From Undaria pinnatifida (taxonomy: Eukaryota > Sar > Phaeophyceae > Laminariales > Alariaceae): a stretch of 64,000 nt of DNA. A program made the translations under genes and the position numbers. The stretch lies in contig JABAKD010000020.1 in assembly GCA_012845835.1 (NCBI GenBank), positions 7,233,915-7,297,914 of the forward strand. The letters run 5' to 3'. Under the pieces are notes generated by a model that made no database searches, was not told where the DNA came from, and saw only the letters and a list, made by a program, of their open reading frames with translations. Positions 32,460-44,869 of this stretch are shown here, piece by piece (the stretch's first letter is position 1; each line of letters opens with the position of its first letter).

Positions 32460-34905
32460 ACTGAAATGTACAGGAGAGTTTACTGTTTGCGCTATCTATT
32501 ACCGGAGAGTATTTTCTGGCGCGCAATGACCCTATCATGCTACCGGCGATACACGTCTGCAGGACAGTCTTCTATGCTCTACAGACACGATACGCATTTT
32601 ACGCTCGTACGAGCATTGGGTCCCTGTGAATACTGCGCGCCGACCTGGTTGACGACAGATATCTGCTGTAGTATCAAAGTCTAGATACGTATGTCTCTAT
32701 TGTACTGGGACGTTACGTGCGAACTACAGTCGTACGAATTATACCGGGGGTGCGCCATGGCTGTATCATGCGGCCAGAAAAGTTCGCCGCTGTGTAGCCA
32801 GCGAGCACGTGAGGGTCGAATCGCCTTCAAATGTTACTTTACAGAACCTACAGTGCACCATACTATAGGGCCACTAATGCGGGTAGGTATCTACTCTTGT
32901 CTCTACTTCCATAATCGAGATTCACACTGTGACATTGCCAACGAACTTTGTCATACGAGCAACGCCTGGAGCGCAATGTCCACACCATGCTGCCAGCAAG
33001 AATCGCCGCTGTGGAGTCGCAGCCGGCGAGCCGGGGTGGAGTCACCCTCACAGGTCACATGATACACCCTACGTGGCATCACACTATGATAGGGTCTCTG
33101 ATGCAAGGAGGGATGTACTCTGCGTTTAAATTTCCATAATCTAAATACCGGCCGTGATGTTGCCGGCGAATTTTAGTCGCACGAGTTGTGCTTGGCGCGC
33201 AATGGCCATACCACGCCGCCAGCAAGAATCGCCGCTTCTCGCGGCGAGTGGGTGAGGGTGCAGTCGCCCTTACAGGTCACTTGACAGACGTTACGTTGCA
33301 TCATACTGTAGGGTTCATGATGAAGGGTAGATATATCTACTCTGGCTCCACCTCCATATGGCCTAGCTACCTAATTGGACATTTCCAACGAATTTTAGTC
33401 GTACGAGTACCGACTTGCGCGCAATGGCTATACCACGCCACCAGCGGGCATCGCCGCTGTGGAGTCGCCGCGAGCGCGTGAGGGAGGAGTCGCCCTCACA
33501 GGTGACATGACAAAAAAATACTTGGCATCACACTAAATAATTTCAGATGCAGGTAGGGATACGCTCTCTCTCAACTTCTATAATCGAGATACCTCCTGGA
33601 ACGATATATACGAATTCGGTAGTACGAGTAATGCCTGGCGCGCAATGGCTATACCACGTCGCCAGTGAGTATTGCCGATGTGGAGTCGCAGCGAGCGGGT
33701 GAGGGTGGAGTCGCCCTCATAGGTCACATGACAGAACCTACATGTGGCATCACACTTTATTGCCCCGGGTGCAGGTAGGGAGCTACTCTTTCTATACGTC
33801 CATAATCTATATACCTCCTGGAACGATATCTGCAAACTGAAGTCGTACGAGTTATGCCTCGAGTGCATTGGCTATACCACACCGCCAGCGAGCATCGCCG
33901 CTGTGGGGTCGCAGCGAGCGCGTGAGGGTGGAGTCGCCCCCACAAGAAACTTAGCAAGACGGACATTGCATCACACCATAGGGTCACTGATGCAGGTAGA
34001 AACCTTACCTGTCTCTACTTCCGTATGCTAGATACGTTCAGGGATATCATCTGCGAATCATAGCCGTACGAGTAACGCCTGGCACGCAATTGCTATGCCA
34101 TGCTGCCAGCTAGAACCGCCGCTGTGGGGTCGCAACGAACGCGCCAGGGCGGATAGCCCTCACATGCCACTGGACAAAATCAACACAACATTGAGCTATA
34201 GAGTCGCTGATGCAGGCGACGATCTGCTTCGTCTCTATTATCATGATCTAGATACGTACTGAGACGTTACCAACGAATCACAGTCGTACGAGTACGTCGT
34301 ACGAGTAATGCCTGACGCGTAATGGCCATACCATGCCGCCAGCAAGAGTCGCCGCTGTGCAGTCGCCGCGAGCGCGCGAGGGTGAAATCACCCTCACATG
34401 TAACTTGACGGGACCGACGATGCATCACAAAATAGGGTCGCTGATACAGGTGGGGATCTACGCTGTCTCTACTTCTGTAACCAGACACATGCCGGGACAT
34501 TACGTACAATATATAGTTCCACATAAAAGGCTTGGCGCGCAATGGTTGTACCAAGCCGCCAGCAACAACCGCTGCTGTGGAGTCACGGCGAGCGCGTGGG
34601 GGAGGAGTCGCTCTCACAAATCACTAGACAGGACCGACATTGCATTACGCTATAGAGTCACCTATGCAGAGGAGGGGATCTGCTGTCGCTACAATCCTAA
34701 TCCAGATTCCCATTGGGACAGTACGTACCAAATAGAGACGTACGAGTGGTACATGGCGAGAAATATCTTACCATACCGCCAGCGGGAGTCACCGTTGTGG
34801 AATCGCGGCGCGCGTATGCACTCTCAGGTCACTTGGCAGAACCTACATTGAACCACACTAGAGGGTCACTGACGAAGGTAGGAATAGCACATCAAAATCT
34901 CTAGG
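32460..34905. repeat. ~221 bp satellite array, about 11 copies
   Basis: Anchor GCGCAATGGCTATACCACGC (variants) recurs near 32521, 32752, 32972, 33198, 33419, 33640, 33864, 34084, 34317, 34538 and 34757, a spacing of 219-233 bp. Other constant pieces in order: CATCGCCGCTGTGGAGTCGC, GCGAGCGCGTGAGGGTGGAG, TCGCCCTCACAGGTCAC, CATTGCATCACAC, CACTGATGCAGGTAGG, TCTCTACTTCCATAAT, GAGATAC, and CAACGAATC with TAGTCGTACGAGTAATGCC. GTGAGGG and CCCTCAC form a 7 bp stem in most copies. Open frames here are artefacts. Confidence 0.93.
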
Positions 34906-35510
34906 GTGGCTCAGGCAGATGCTGTCATTTCGTTGTACTTGCCGTTCATGCTTTAACCCCCGCCATCCCCGCCGCTAACCCCTTGGGTAAATTTTCGTGA
35001 CGTATTTAGCTTTTTATGTGTGACTTTCCTCGCTGACTCATGATCGAGAGAAGCCAAGTGCATGGGGTGGGTGGGCGGGTACATTGCATGACGTCGAATG
35101 GTTCGCATCGCATGCGATGCGACACGAGCCCAACAGACAGAGCGAGAGAGAACTAGCGTGATCGTGATTCTATTATCCGGCCACCTTTCCTGTTTCCTAA
35201 AACAAATGTTGTTTGTGGGAGGTAACGTCCTTCCCCAGACACCCAAGGGGCCCACGCCGAATGGTGTGCGCGCGTACGTCCTGCCAGATACGCACATTGT
35301 AGACAGGTCAGCTCCTCATTCAAGTAGTCATAAAAAAATAGCGATACGAGCGGGAGGGGGGCACGAGGCTCTTACGCCGCCCCCCTATCCGCTACACCAC
35401 GTACAGAGTTTCGTTGACTAGTCTATACGTACCAATTTTCCTTAGGGTATAGACTGCTCAATATAGAAAAGCACGCCATCATCGGCATTACCTCGACGGG
35501 GACGAGGAAG
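34906..35510. other. no supported gene
   Basis: Unique-looking. The minus strand at about 35400-35335 has an A-box-like TGGTGTAGCGGA and a T7 run downstream, weakly reminiscent of a tRNA or SINE head, but no acceptable B box or cloverleaf. Confidence 0.3.
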
Positions 35511-35514
35511 GGGG

Positions 35515-35880
35515 CGGGGCACCAAGCAATAGTCGCCGCTAGTGGAGTCACTTTGTATGCGATCGCGGTGGAGTCACGACGGACGTGAACGCTTGAGGGT
35601 GGAGTCATTTTCCCGTTTTGGTTGGACGCCAGTCGAAATAACGAACATTATAATGTACTGCACACATGATCCCCGAGGCAGATAGTGTAGTTGTATACAT
35701 TATAGTGCCGTCTGATCTATGATGCAAAAAGAGTAGGTACCGATAGATGTCGGGGCACGCGATGGCGGTACCGTGCCGCCAGCGGCCAATGATATCATGT
35801 ATATCGTAACCGGGGCAGCCATCACCACGCAGTGACGGCGGATGGGGGCGCTCATGGGTGGAGTCACCCGCGTTCTGCCT
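35515..35880. repeat. decayed remnants of the 221 bp satellite
   Basis: Isolated pieces of the unit: AATAGTCGCCGCTAGTGGAG, GCTTGAGGGTGGAGTCA, GCGATGGCGGTACCGTGCCG, and CGCTCATGGGTGGAGTCACC. The spacing is irregular. Confidence 0.6.
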
Positions 35881-37950
35881 CGTCTTCGTTTTGTTTTGTG
35901 CTCTTGGAAATATCACAAACAAAACGAGGCGCATGTACATGTTCCTCTTTAGTTGGTTTGGGCCCATCTTGGGCCTGGGTGCATGAACACTGACAGAAAC
36001 ACAAAAATAAGACGCAACGAACAAATGCAAGTACAACGTACATCCTTTTCGCAGGTGGGTGACGGTGGCATTGTGCCACTTGCTGGGGGGAAAATTGACG
36101 GTCGTGAAGCCAACGAAGATAGACACAGCCGGGGAGTCGCGAGGCGCGAGTGCTCGAGGGTCGAGTAACCCCCCTTCATCTTGAAAGTGGCTCCCACGAA
36201 CCAATTCTTTGTTAGATTCGAATGGGGCAAGAACACGAGAGAAAACGTGGCTTACGCCGTCCGTTTGCGTCCGAGCGACGAATCTCATGCGCCCCCCGGC
36301 GGCTGAGGAGTGCTACCTTGCTAATAAATAACAGTGCGTAGTTGCGTTGTCCATCGTCGACGCTCATGCCGAATGACACGTGTTCCCTGGAGTGCCCCTC
36401 TTCTGCAAGTTATTCAAGATAGACAGTGGCCTTCTGTAGGCGTGTGACTATAGATCTGTCCTTGCAAGTGGGGAATAGGAATTGATCCTAATAAAGAAAG
36501 CCAAGCAAGCAAGAAAGCATATCGATGCGTCTTTCCCACGGCCCTGAAAATGATGATGACAACGCACCTCGAAATATTAACAGTAAGGATTAAGAGCCAA
36601 TTTTCCGGTTTCTTGAGCCCCCTGCTCTCGCTTCAGATTCTCCTCTACTACTGCTGTACAGTACATGCTCCTGCGTCCTTTTTTACATGCAGGTACAACT
36701 TTGAAAGTTGTAAGAAAAGTTTTTTGCTAGACTTTCGCCCAAATTAGTTGGATGCACTGCGCACTTGCACATTGCACATACTTCGAAGTATAAGTTTAAT
36801 GTTTTCATAATAATCGTCCTCCTCCTGCTACTGGTTTACTGTTTTCTTCAATCCACCATGCGTACAAGTGCTATCTCGTTTACGTTTTTTGGTATCGGTC
36901 ATACCATATTTTTAGTAAGCTTCGGTTACTCCTGCTTAAAAGTTAGCTGCTGCTGCTGCTGCTACTACTGCTTCCTCTGAGTTGCTGATGTGCCACTAAT
37001 AGCACGCGTATTCATGTGCTGCGTCATAGTCGTACGCTTTCCCTATCACCTCTCCTTGCGCCACCCTATTTTGGTGTGCTTGCCTATGTGTTTCCTGTAT
37101 GGCCTAGCTTGCTATTCCCTTCGATCATATACCTGGTAGTATGGTTATTGCTTGGGTGCTACGCTCACGTTTTCTCTCTGCCTAGCATTCTGCCTCCTTG
37201 TATTTGACCTCCGATGGGAGAACTGGTACAAATATCAAATTTGTTCACGCGAATTTTTCGTGGAATATTTTTTCCAATGTGCTATTCTAACTTTCTTTGG
37301 AATGTATCAACTAATGGGATTCACGTCATCCCAGCGTCGCCAAGAAGTAAAGCAAGTTACCTCACTCATCACTCCAAATCATATATTGATTTAAAGACAA
37401 TTTTCTGTAATAACCTATTTTTGGTTTCTGATTTGTGAATATAACCTCAATTGTTGCGAAAAACTACTTGAACTGCAGCCTACGGGTTGGTGAAGACCGT
37501 GCCAACAAACAGTACTGTTACGCCATACAATCACAAGTTGTATGATTTGGCAATGGACACACTACCCAGATCTAGACAACAGGTCACATGTCATATGATA
37601 TCACGGGCTCTATAACTGCAGCACCGGCATCACACACGGGAAATACACTGCACTGCCAGCACGTGATAGACAGCACCTACACACCTGGCCCTCAAGCTAA
37701 TCCAATCCAAACAAGTAATTTGATAAAACACGAACGTCAGGGGCGAACGAGGGAGGGGGGGGGGGGGGAAGGGGATAGACAGTATAGCTGAAAAAATGTA
37801 AAGTACCAGCTACGGTGTGCGTCGAAAATACGAAGGTCAAGACTTATTATGTATACACTCGTGCATGAAACAGCCATCAAATAACACCGAACGTCATGAC
37901 CTGAGGCTTGATCCCAAGCTCCGTGGCCAGCAGATGGTGATCTTCTCCTC
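35881..37950. other. no supported gene
   Basis: Contains a T-rich stretch (36550-37440) with short hydrophobic plus-strand frames and a CTGCTGCTGCTGCTAC microsatellite near 36949. A G-run lies near 37756-37768. No domain, RNA or dispersed repeat recognised. Confidence 0.35.
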
Positions 37951-37954
37951 TTAA

Positions 37955-39480
37955 ACGTGTTCTCTCCTCGGGCGAGTCAGACGTCGACAATATGCCTCAC
38001 ACCCCAGGTCTACGAGGCTGCCCCAAGACCACCCAGAAGTTACCAATGACATCTCTCTCCCACACGTTCTCGTCCGGCTCGCTGCCGCCCTTGTCACTCT
38101 AGTCCTTATACGATTTTCTCCACGTAGCCCAAGGAGGGAGCTATCTCGCGAATGGTCTTCCCTCATCACCATCACAACCACCAAGTGCGAAGTCTTGCCT
38201 ACAATATTCCAGGCACCCCCCTCAGCTCACGATTCGCTCAGACGATCGTGGCGGCTGCCACGGCGCCGGAAGATAGTTGAAGTTGCTGTTGCGGTTGCGG
38301 TTGATGTTGTGCTGCTGCTGTTGTTGATGATACTGTTGCTGCTGCGCTTGCATCGGTGGCTGCTGATGCTGCTGTTTCTGCTGCAGGTGCTCCTGCGACA
38401 CGCCATCGCTTGCCCCCCTTTCCTGTGGCCCGTGCGGCAGTGGCTGCTATACCGGCACCGGCGGCGGTGGTACCTGCGGCTATGGCTACTGTGACGGTCG
38501 GATAGAACGACCATCACGGTGACCGTTGATCTGCTGATCCCCCGCCAAGTTCCTTCAGAGTGCGGTTGCGGCAGCGACCCCTTCGCCGGCTCCGGGGGGT
38601 TCGCCGGCTCCACCTCCTCAACGCTGACCCCGTTCTCTTCCCTTTTCCCACATTCTTTCTTCCATTGCAGCTGCCCTTGCTGGAGCTGGATCCCCCAGAT
38701 ATCCTCCAGCCACCCCCTCCTCATGCAAAAATACAATCATATCCCCAATTACTCCTAAACCCTCCCCGTGCTCCACCTGGATCCCTGAATTGAACTGTCG
38801 GCTCAATCGAGTGCCAATCTCTCCTCATACCCCGTAGAGCGTCTGTAGAGTGGCCCGGAAGGCAGTGCTTTCTGGGGCAGCTGTCCAGAGCTAGACTGGT
38901 ATCTTTCGGCTAAGGATAGTCTTGGCACAACCCCGACGTTTCTGGGCAGAACTTCATGGCGCGCCCTTGATAGGGGCGAGCTGGGTACAGGCCTTCTCGG
39001 CCTCGGAGCATGTGACGCCTTCCGAGCAGATTGTTTTCCTTACAACACGATTGTAGCCCCAGCCTATGTCGGTTCATTCGACAATCATCTTAGCCTCCCG
39101 GCAAGATTGTCGGCAGAATCTTTCGGCAAGCGTCGCCCCCGAGGTCACATAACTCGTCACGCTAGCGCAAGTGGACAACTCGCGGGCGGGGTACCGTCGA
39201 TCACGTGAAGGACTCGATAGCGAGGGATGCTATGAGACGAAGGAGACATGGTTGGTCACATTGTGATCATACCAGGAGGTACCGGAGTAGCAGATAATGG
39301 AGTGAAAGAAAGGGTACCATCCTCTCCCTCGTCCTAGAAACCAAATAAGCGTCCACGATATTTTTCACTTGTATGCCCTTTCGGGATAACACAAAACCAT
39401 CCCCCAATCTTCGTAGATCACGCCCAATAACACAACTCACATGCATCAAACTTTTTCACGAGTACGAGCAATATCTGAAC
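37955..39480. repeat. dispersed family D, copy 3 (longest)
   Basis: The left part matches 9735-10605 and the right part matches 16683-17035, showing that both belong to one family at least 1.5 kb long. Relative to copy 1 it carries an extra ~250-300 bp CAG/CTG-rich block (38270-38520, TTGCTGTTGCGGTTGCGG type). No frame shows a recognisable protein; Gln/His/Ser-rich minus-strand frames arise from the trinucleotide tract. Confidence 0.68.
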
Positions 39481-42400
39481 TTCGGTCGTCGGTTCATTTC
39501 TCTGTGACGACATGATATATTGGGTGCTTTCAAAACAGACATGCAGGCGAACGGGAACATGTGACGAAAGGATAAAATGATGACAGAATCGAGACAGGTT
39601 TCGACTTCGTGAAATTGTCACTGCGGTTCTAGGCACTATATACACCTGTTCGTAGGCAAAAGGGCTGCCCCTCCGGTCAATATTTTGGACCTACAGCAAC
39701 AAACAGGGGCGTATGATATTCGTTCTGTGCCCGGTTTGTGTGTGGCGCAAGTATAGTGTAGTCAATTGCATGCTGCTTGTACGCAACCTCAACACACACT
39801 TAGACACCCTGCCACAGCAGCTACCCCAGAATGATACCGGTATAAACCCTCAAAGTAATATATGGAACCCGTGCGTGACATCACAAAATATATATTTCTA
39901 TGTAAGCGCTTGCTTCAACGACCAGACTATTTGACATTTCCTTCTGCAAAACCAGATATAGAATCGCGTCTTCTTTGCCGGTGGGTAGGTGCCGGCATCG
40001 TTCTGGCTGTTAGTTGTAGTTTTGTTTTACGTATACAGCATTCTTGCCGCTGCAACATTCTGAAGCACGAAGATCGCAGATATGTTGTGGCGACTTGAGC
40101 AGGCGAGGGAGATGTAACCGTGTTTGTTCTTGACGACCGAGGGAAAACCAAGAATCTGAACTTTTCTATTTCTTCTCGGTCAGATCGGGGTCCATTGAAC
40201 CCCGATCTCGAGGTATAATAACCCTCGCAATCACGCCTGCTCTCTCAGAGGGTCATTCCCCGACCTTCGCCGGTTCTGTTCCCGCGCGTGAAGCCTAGAG
40301 GTGAGGTGCTACTGCAGAGCGAAATGACGCCGAACTGAGTTCGTTTGGGCGGATCGTGCGGAGATATATCAGATATGTTCCATGCTGGAGGCGATATTAG
40401 TTTGGGTCCGCGACTACTTCGCCAAAACGAATTTGGGCCGTTCCTACCGAACAACATAAACGCCAGGAATCGTGACAAAAAACGCTACTCCCCACAATTT
40501 TAAATATAATGCCAGGAACGTTATAACAGTTAGTCAGGATGTTTGTGATTTGTTTTGGATAGGGACGACCTTTCGTGATTTTTTGTCCTGATTAAGTGAC
40601 TGTCTTGCGTTTTTCAGGAACGACCCTTGAAGAAACTATGGGGATAATGTGGAGAACTACTTAGTAGGTTCTGGCACAGAACGATAAGTAGTCTAATCAT
40701 TTTTGTGTGTTGGCCTGAAAGATTGAAGAGCTGAAATTCTAGGATAGATGATGATACGAAACATTGCAAGTCTATAGCTCCGAGAACACAATCAGACCTA
40801 ACGTCCGTAAGCCTGAGGGCTTCAAGCAGGTCGTTGAATTCACAGAATGAATGAGGTGAGTCCAGTTATTGGACAAACGGTAATAACATGGAGAACAACC
40901 CCATGAGATCATTATTCTCACGAGATGCCTTTCAGAGCTCGCGAAGCACAGGAGTCCCACGCAAAAGGCGCGAAAGCTCAGCTCGCCATCTAACGAAAAA
41001 CGAAAGACGTCACCGCCTGGTTGCTGCACGCCATTCTACCAGGAATTGACGTAGTTTCTGCCGCAGAACTCGCGGCAGGGGCGTAGTGTCTGAGCGAGAG
41101 ATCCAGAGGGAAGGACGATGGAAGTCCGGCGTGTACAAGGTACACACACGTAATAATACGGAGGACGCGAGTGAGGTGTCAAGAAAACTTGCGAATAAAA
41201 GAAATGGGGTCTCTGAGACAACGAGGCCAAGATACGGTCTGGGGGAAACCGCAACGGTAGCGGACGACCTCGGATTTGGGGGAGTTTGAATGATCGGGAA
41301 CCATTTGAGGAACTTTGTCACCCGGGAACGTATAGTAGGCCCCAGACGAGGACGCCAGAAGAGGGAGTGATGAGAGTATTACACGGAGTAATAGCGCTAT
41401 GAGCATGGCGTAATAGCGATATGGGTTAAAACTTGTGGATAATGTCAGTACCGTTGGTAGCAGATTACGCCAGCGGAAACTCCCTCCCACGCCTCGGAGA
41501 AGAAAACAACAACAACAACCCAATTCGAAAGACACAAAACAAAGAGAAGATTCTGTAGATCTCATTAATATTTTCGTGCAGCAGCATACTCGTCGGTACT
41601 ACACAGCAATGTACATGTTTACTTCGTAAAGGACATATTTGGCCAGCCACTTACCAATCCAATTGCTCTATCAACACGAGCTACGCCAGCCATCTACCAA
41701 TCGTATCTCCCATCTCTTTTGGCGGGGCGAAATTCCCCAGAACACAGGCGAGCTACGCTAATCACATACGAATAACATCTTATATATCTCCTAGAATTTC
41801 GCCACCACGAGCATAAACAGCACGCACAGGGACGCAGAGAAAACGCACACATGTCATCACACACTTGTGCCATGCCTTGGGGAGGCAGCTCGTCGCCACC
41901 AACATATCGGCCACCAGCCTCGAGGACAGTGAGTAGAACCACTTTTGCAGAAACCTCGCCATCATGGGTCTCCGTTGTGTGGCTGCCATGGATGACACGA
42001 TCTTGCTGCTCATTTCCAAAATACAAGAAACATGCTCAGATCACCGGTGCCCTCTATCGAGACATCAACCATTTGATGACTGCCCTGCGTGCTGTGTCGT
42101 CCGCCACGAACTGCCACACACAGCTATTGTTATTACATGAATACCACCTGGTACTACTACTTTCTGCCATGTGCTTTGTGTTGCTGTTGAAAGATAAGCG
42201 AGAGATGTCAGTGAACGGCACCAACGCGCACCCCACTCATCGCTATTCGATTAGTCTACATATGTTGTTGATTGAGATGTCTTGCCATCACGTCCGTTTT
42301 CCCCCCGGCTCAATTTGTATCTGTTGTAGGTTTTATCCTCAGCGATCGATTTACCTTCTGAGCAAGCCGTGTGGTCACAGGCAACCAACGAATGACATCC

Positions 42401-42600
42401 ACATCTACAACACGTAAGAAATGGTCTGCTTTAAAACTAAAGCCGCTCTCGCAGCAGAGAGATGTACGACTTACCACATTCTCCGGGACGGATTTTATTG
42501 TGTCATAAACCTGCCCCCCAGAACCCAGCAGAATAGTTACTTCCTACCATTTTAGCAGTCTTCACCCGTGCATTTAAACTCCACGTTCGTCTAGTGACAC
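39481..42600. other. mostly unique DNA without a supported gene
   Basis: Holds a perfect hairpin (40182-40208) and several open frames (minus 41565-41179, minus 42026-41694, plus 41851-42417). In 42026-41694 the peptide SAKVVLLTVLEAGGRYVGGD is protein-like, but the plus strand is open over the same DNA and splice sites are weak. A 3'-tail fragment shared by the SINEs (AGCAAGCCGTGTGGTCACAG) is at 42361-42380. Confidence 0.35.
40182..40208. other. perfect 10 bp hairpin
   Basis: AGATCGGGGT and ACCCCGATCT around a 7-nt loop (CCATTGA). No gene adjacent; function unknown. Confidence 0.65.
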
Positions 42601-42805
42601 AATGCGTTTCCGGTGGCCTTATACCGTACGTGCATCAGATAAGATAACAGAGTATCTGGTATGGATTAAGAGAATAATTTCTCCAAATCTCCGGGGACCT
42701 GTTATAAGCCACGTTAATGGCGGCCTTGAGAAGGTGTTATCGAGAGACGCATCGCTCGCGGCGTTTGGACTGCCGAAATACAGTATATATATCAAGTTAT
42801 AAGTA

Positions 42806-42950
42806 TGTATCGATCGATACTCTTGAGAACTTAGTACATTGGGCAGTGGGCATCGATCGATACCCTTGCAAACCTATTACATTGGGCAATGGGCATCGAT
42901 CGATACCCTTGCAAACCTATTACATTGAGCAGTAGGTATCGATAGATATC
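42806..42950. repeat. 42-44 bp minisatellite, 3 copies
   Basis: GGGCATCGATCGATACCCTT followed by GCAAACCTATTACATTGGGCA, repeated at 42-bp spacing at ~42849 and ~42891, with a more diverged first copy at ~42806. Confidence 0.88.
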
Positions 42951-43505
42951 ATCGCACGTCTAACGCTTTCACAAATAGGTATTGACTGGTGGCGATAGAA
43001 AGGTATTGGTCAAACGATAGCCTGTTGTACGCCATTTTCAAAGTATCTTTGTGCCCAAGATACGTATCGATATACACCTTCGCGAGCATATCGGTCGCAC
43101 AATAGGCTTACCCTGTTGTTGTTTACAATACCTATCGATAGATCCCGAAGCCGAGCTATTTTGCCCTGTGATAGATATTGATCCACATATTTGCCGACCT
43201 ATTGTTGGCCCAATAGCCTATTCGATAGGGTATTATCCAGGGCATAAGGAGGAACTCGACGGCTCGCAAACTGGTCGCTCTACAGCACTGCAGGCTTGAG
43301 CTTCGCATCGAACACACATAACAAGTAGTAATCACCTTATTGTTGAGACCATCCACCTTGAGCTTTTTAAGGCACAACACGGACAGACAGCGCCGTTTTC
43401 GGAGATTCTCCGCTGGACTGGTGGGGCGTGCGGCGTGGATGGCTGTTGCGATTTATCGGGCCCCCCGGTTTATGGGATCACTTCGGAAATTTCCTAACCT
43501 CGCTC

Positions 43506-43655
43506 CACCCCCCTGAAATATATCATTCCCCCCTGAAATATATCACCCCCCCCTGAAATATATCATCCCCCCCACAATTTTATAATCCCCCCCAGAGTTA
43601 TGTCACCCCCCTTGAAATATATTATCCCCCCTGAAATATATCACCCCCCCCTCCC
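43506..43655. repeat. ~19 bp tandem CCCCCCTGAAATATATCA array
   Basis: At least seven variants of the unit in a row on the plus strand. It is the left arm of the inverted repeat. Confidence 0.88.
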
Positions 43656-44719
43656 CCTCAAACAGCCGGATGATTACCTACAAACAAGGGTAAATATAGC
43701 CCCCTTGTATTATTAAAACGAGCAGATTGATTTGTTGAAGTAGGGTTCGGATATTGCGGAGGGAATCCCATTAATCGGGCGGGGGGAGGGGGGCGATAAT
43801 CCAAACGAAAAAATCTATCCTGGGTGATATAGCCCCCTCCCCCACCCCCGATACCCTGTATCAACGGTGATACGTGCCCGATATTTCACGGGGGGATCAT
43901 ATATTTCAGTCGGTGATGTACCCCCCGCCCCGATGTACTGTACGAAGGATGTTCAAGCTCGATATTTGAGGAGGGGATCGTAAATTTCAGGGGGCGATCA
44001 TATATTTCAGTCGGTGATATAGCCCCCGCCCCCCGATATACTGTATCAGGCGTGATACAGCCCCCACTGTATCAGGGGGGGGGGATATATTTCAAAGGGG
44101 ACAATATATTTCAGACTGTGATATACTGATGTAGCACCCCACCGTATAATGGGGGGGAGGGTATATTTTCAGGAGGGTATAGTTCAGGGGGGGATGACAT
44201 ATTTCAGGGGGGGATGGTATATTAAAGCGGGGTTCGGATATTGCCGAAGGGATCCCGCAAGTCTGGGGCCCCGATAAATCGCAACAGATGGTAAATGGCG
44301 AACTTGAGATGATTGTACCTAGACGGGCTGTTCTTCGAGCGCCTTTGCTCTCCAACACGGAAACAACAAAATGGCGGAAGGTCTACGTACCGATAGCTAT
44401 CATCCGAAACAATGGAATGGTGAAATGTCTGTCAATACCTATCGTCCCAAACAATATAATTGTGAAAGGTCCATCGATACCTATTTTCCAAACCAATTTG
44501 TTTGGTGAAAGGTATATCGATGTACCTATTGGACAAACCCATAGGTTTCGCCTCTCAGCGCCAATTTCCTATCGCCCAAACAATACCGTCCTGAAAATAT
44601 GTGTGGATACCTACTTGTTGTACATCGACCGAGGTTAGGTTACGTCCCCTGCGTGTGGGACAGAGTTGCTACTTTTGCGCTGAGTTTTAACACATAAGCA
44701 CCAGGACGACGAATACAAG

Positions 44720-44869
44720 ATGGTTCACACAAGGAAACGACCTGCTACGATGAACGGGAAAACAACTGCCGCCAAATATTTGGACGATCGCAAACACTCG
44801 GAGCTGGTGGTGCAAAGAACGGCATTCTCCTCGGACGAGCACGGCGAGCTGCAAGGAAAATCGCCATGA
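44720..44869 (+). CDS. short hydrophilic open frame, 49 codons
   Basis: An ATG in an A-rich context (ACAAGATGG) opens a Lys/Arg/Asp-rich frame (MVHTRKRPAT start, KYLDDRKHSEL in the middle) that ends at TGA. The composition is more protein-like than the 200-codon Ser/Leu/Cys-rich minus-strand frame across the same DNA (45327-44725). No family recognised. It may be a broken first exon. Confidence 0.17.
   Translation: MVHTRKRPATMNGKTTAAKYLDDRKHSELVVQRTAFSSDEHGELQGKSP

Larger units (their letters stand above)
42800..44610. repeat. composite inverted repeat, C-rich left and G-rich right arms
   Basis: Read from outside in, both sides show three zones in mirrored order. Zone one is minisatellites with TATCGATCGATA/CCTATCG motifs (left 42806-43220; right 44380-44610, ~55 bp units). 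Zone two is a CTGTTGCGATTTATCGGGCC block (left ~43441; its inverse at ~44270-44288) with a TTCGGATATTGC piece. Zone three is ~19 bp repeats of CCCCCCTGAAATATATCAT on the left (43506-43655) and their reverse complement, G-rich, on the right (43880-44225). An extra copy of the middle block lies at ~43745. No coding sequence recognised. Confidence 0.8.

Noticed and set aside
32460-34905. CRISPR-like regular repeats
   Set aside because: The whole ~221 bp unit is repeated with no unique spacers of constant length; it is a satellite.
35335-35405. tRNA gene on the minus strand (A-box-like TGGTGTAGCGGA, T-run downstream)
   Set aside because: No proper B box (GCTCGTATC at best), no cloverleaf, and the stem is mainly a G6/C6 pairing.
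35605-36288. 227-codon minus-strand frame
   Set aside because: Its second half runs through decayed 221 bp satellite, and the composition (many Cys/His/Arg, no domain) looks random.
36301-37440. Series of short hydrophobic plus-strand frames as membrane protein exons
   Set aside because: Hydrophobicity follows from T-rich DNA; no consistent splice sites or conserved motifs.
38227-38736. 169-codon Ser/Arg/Thr-rich minus-strand frame
   Set aside because: Produced by the CAG/CTG block inside dispersed family D.
41851-42417. 188-codon plus-strand frame
   Set aside because: The opposite strand is open over the first half, no domain is visible, and the composition is Ser/His/Cys-rich; insufficient support for a gene.
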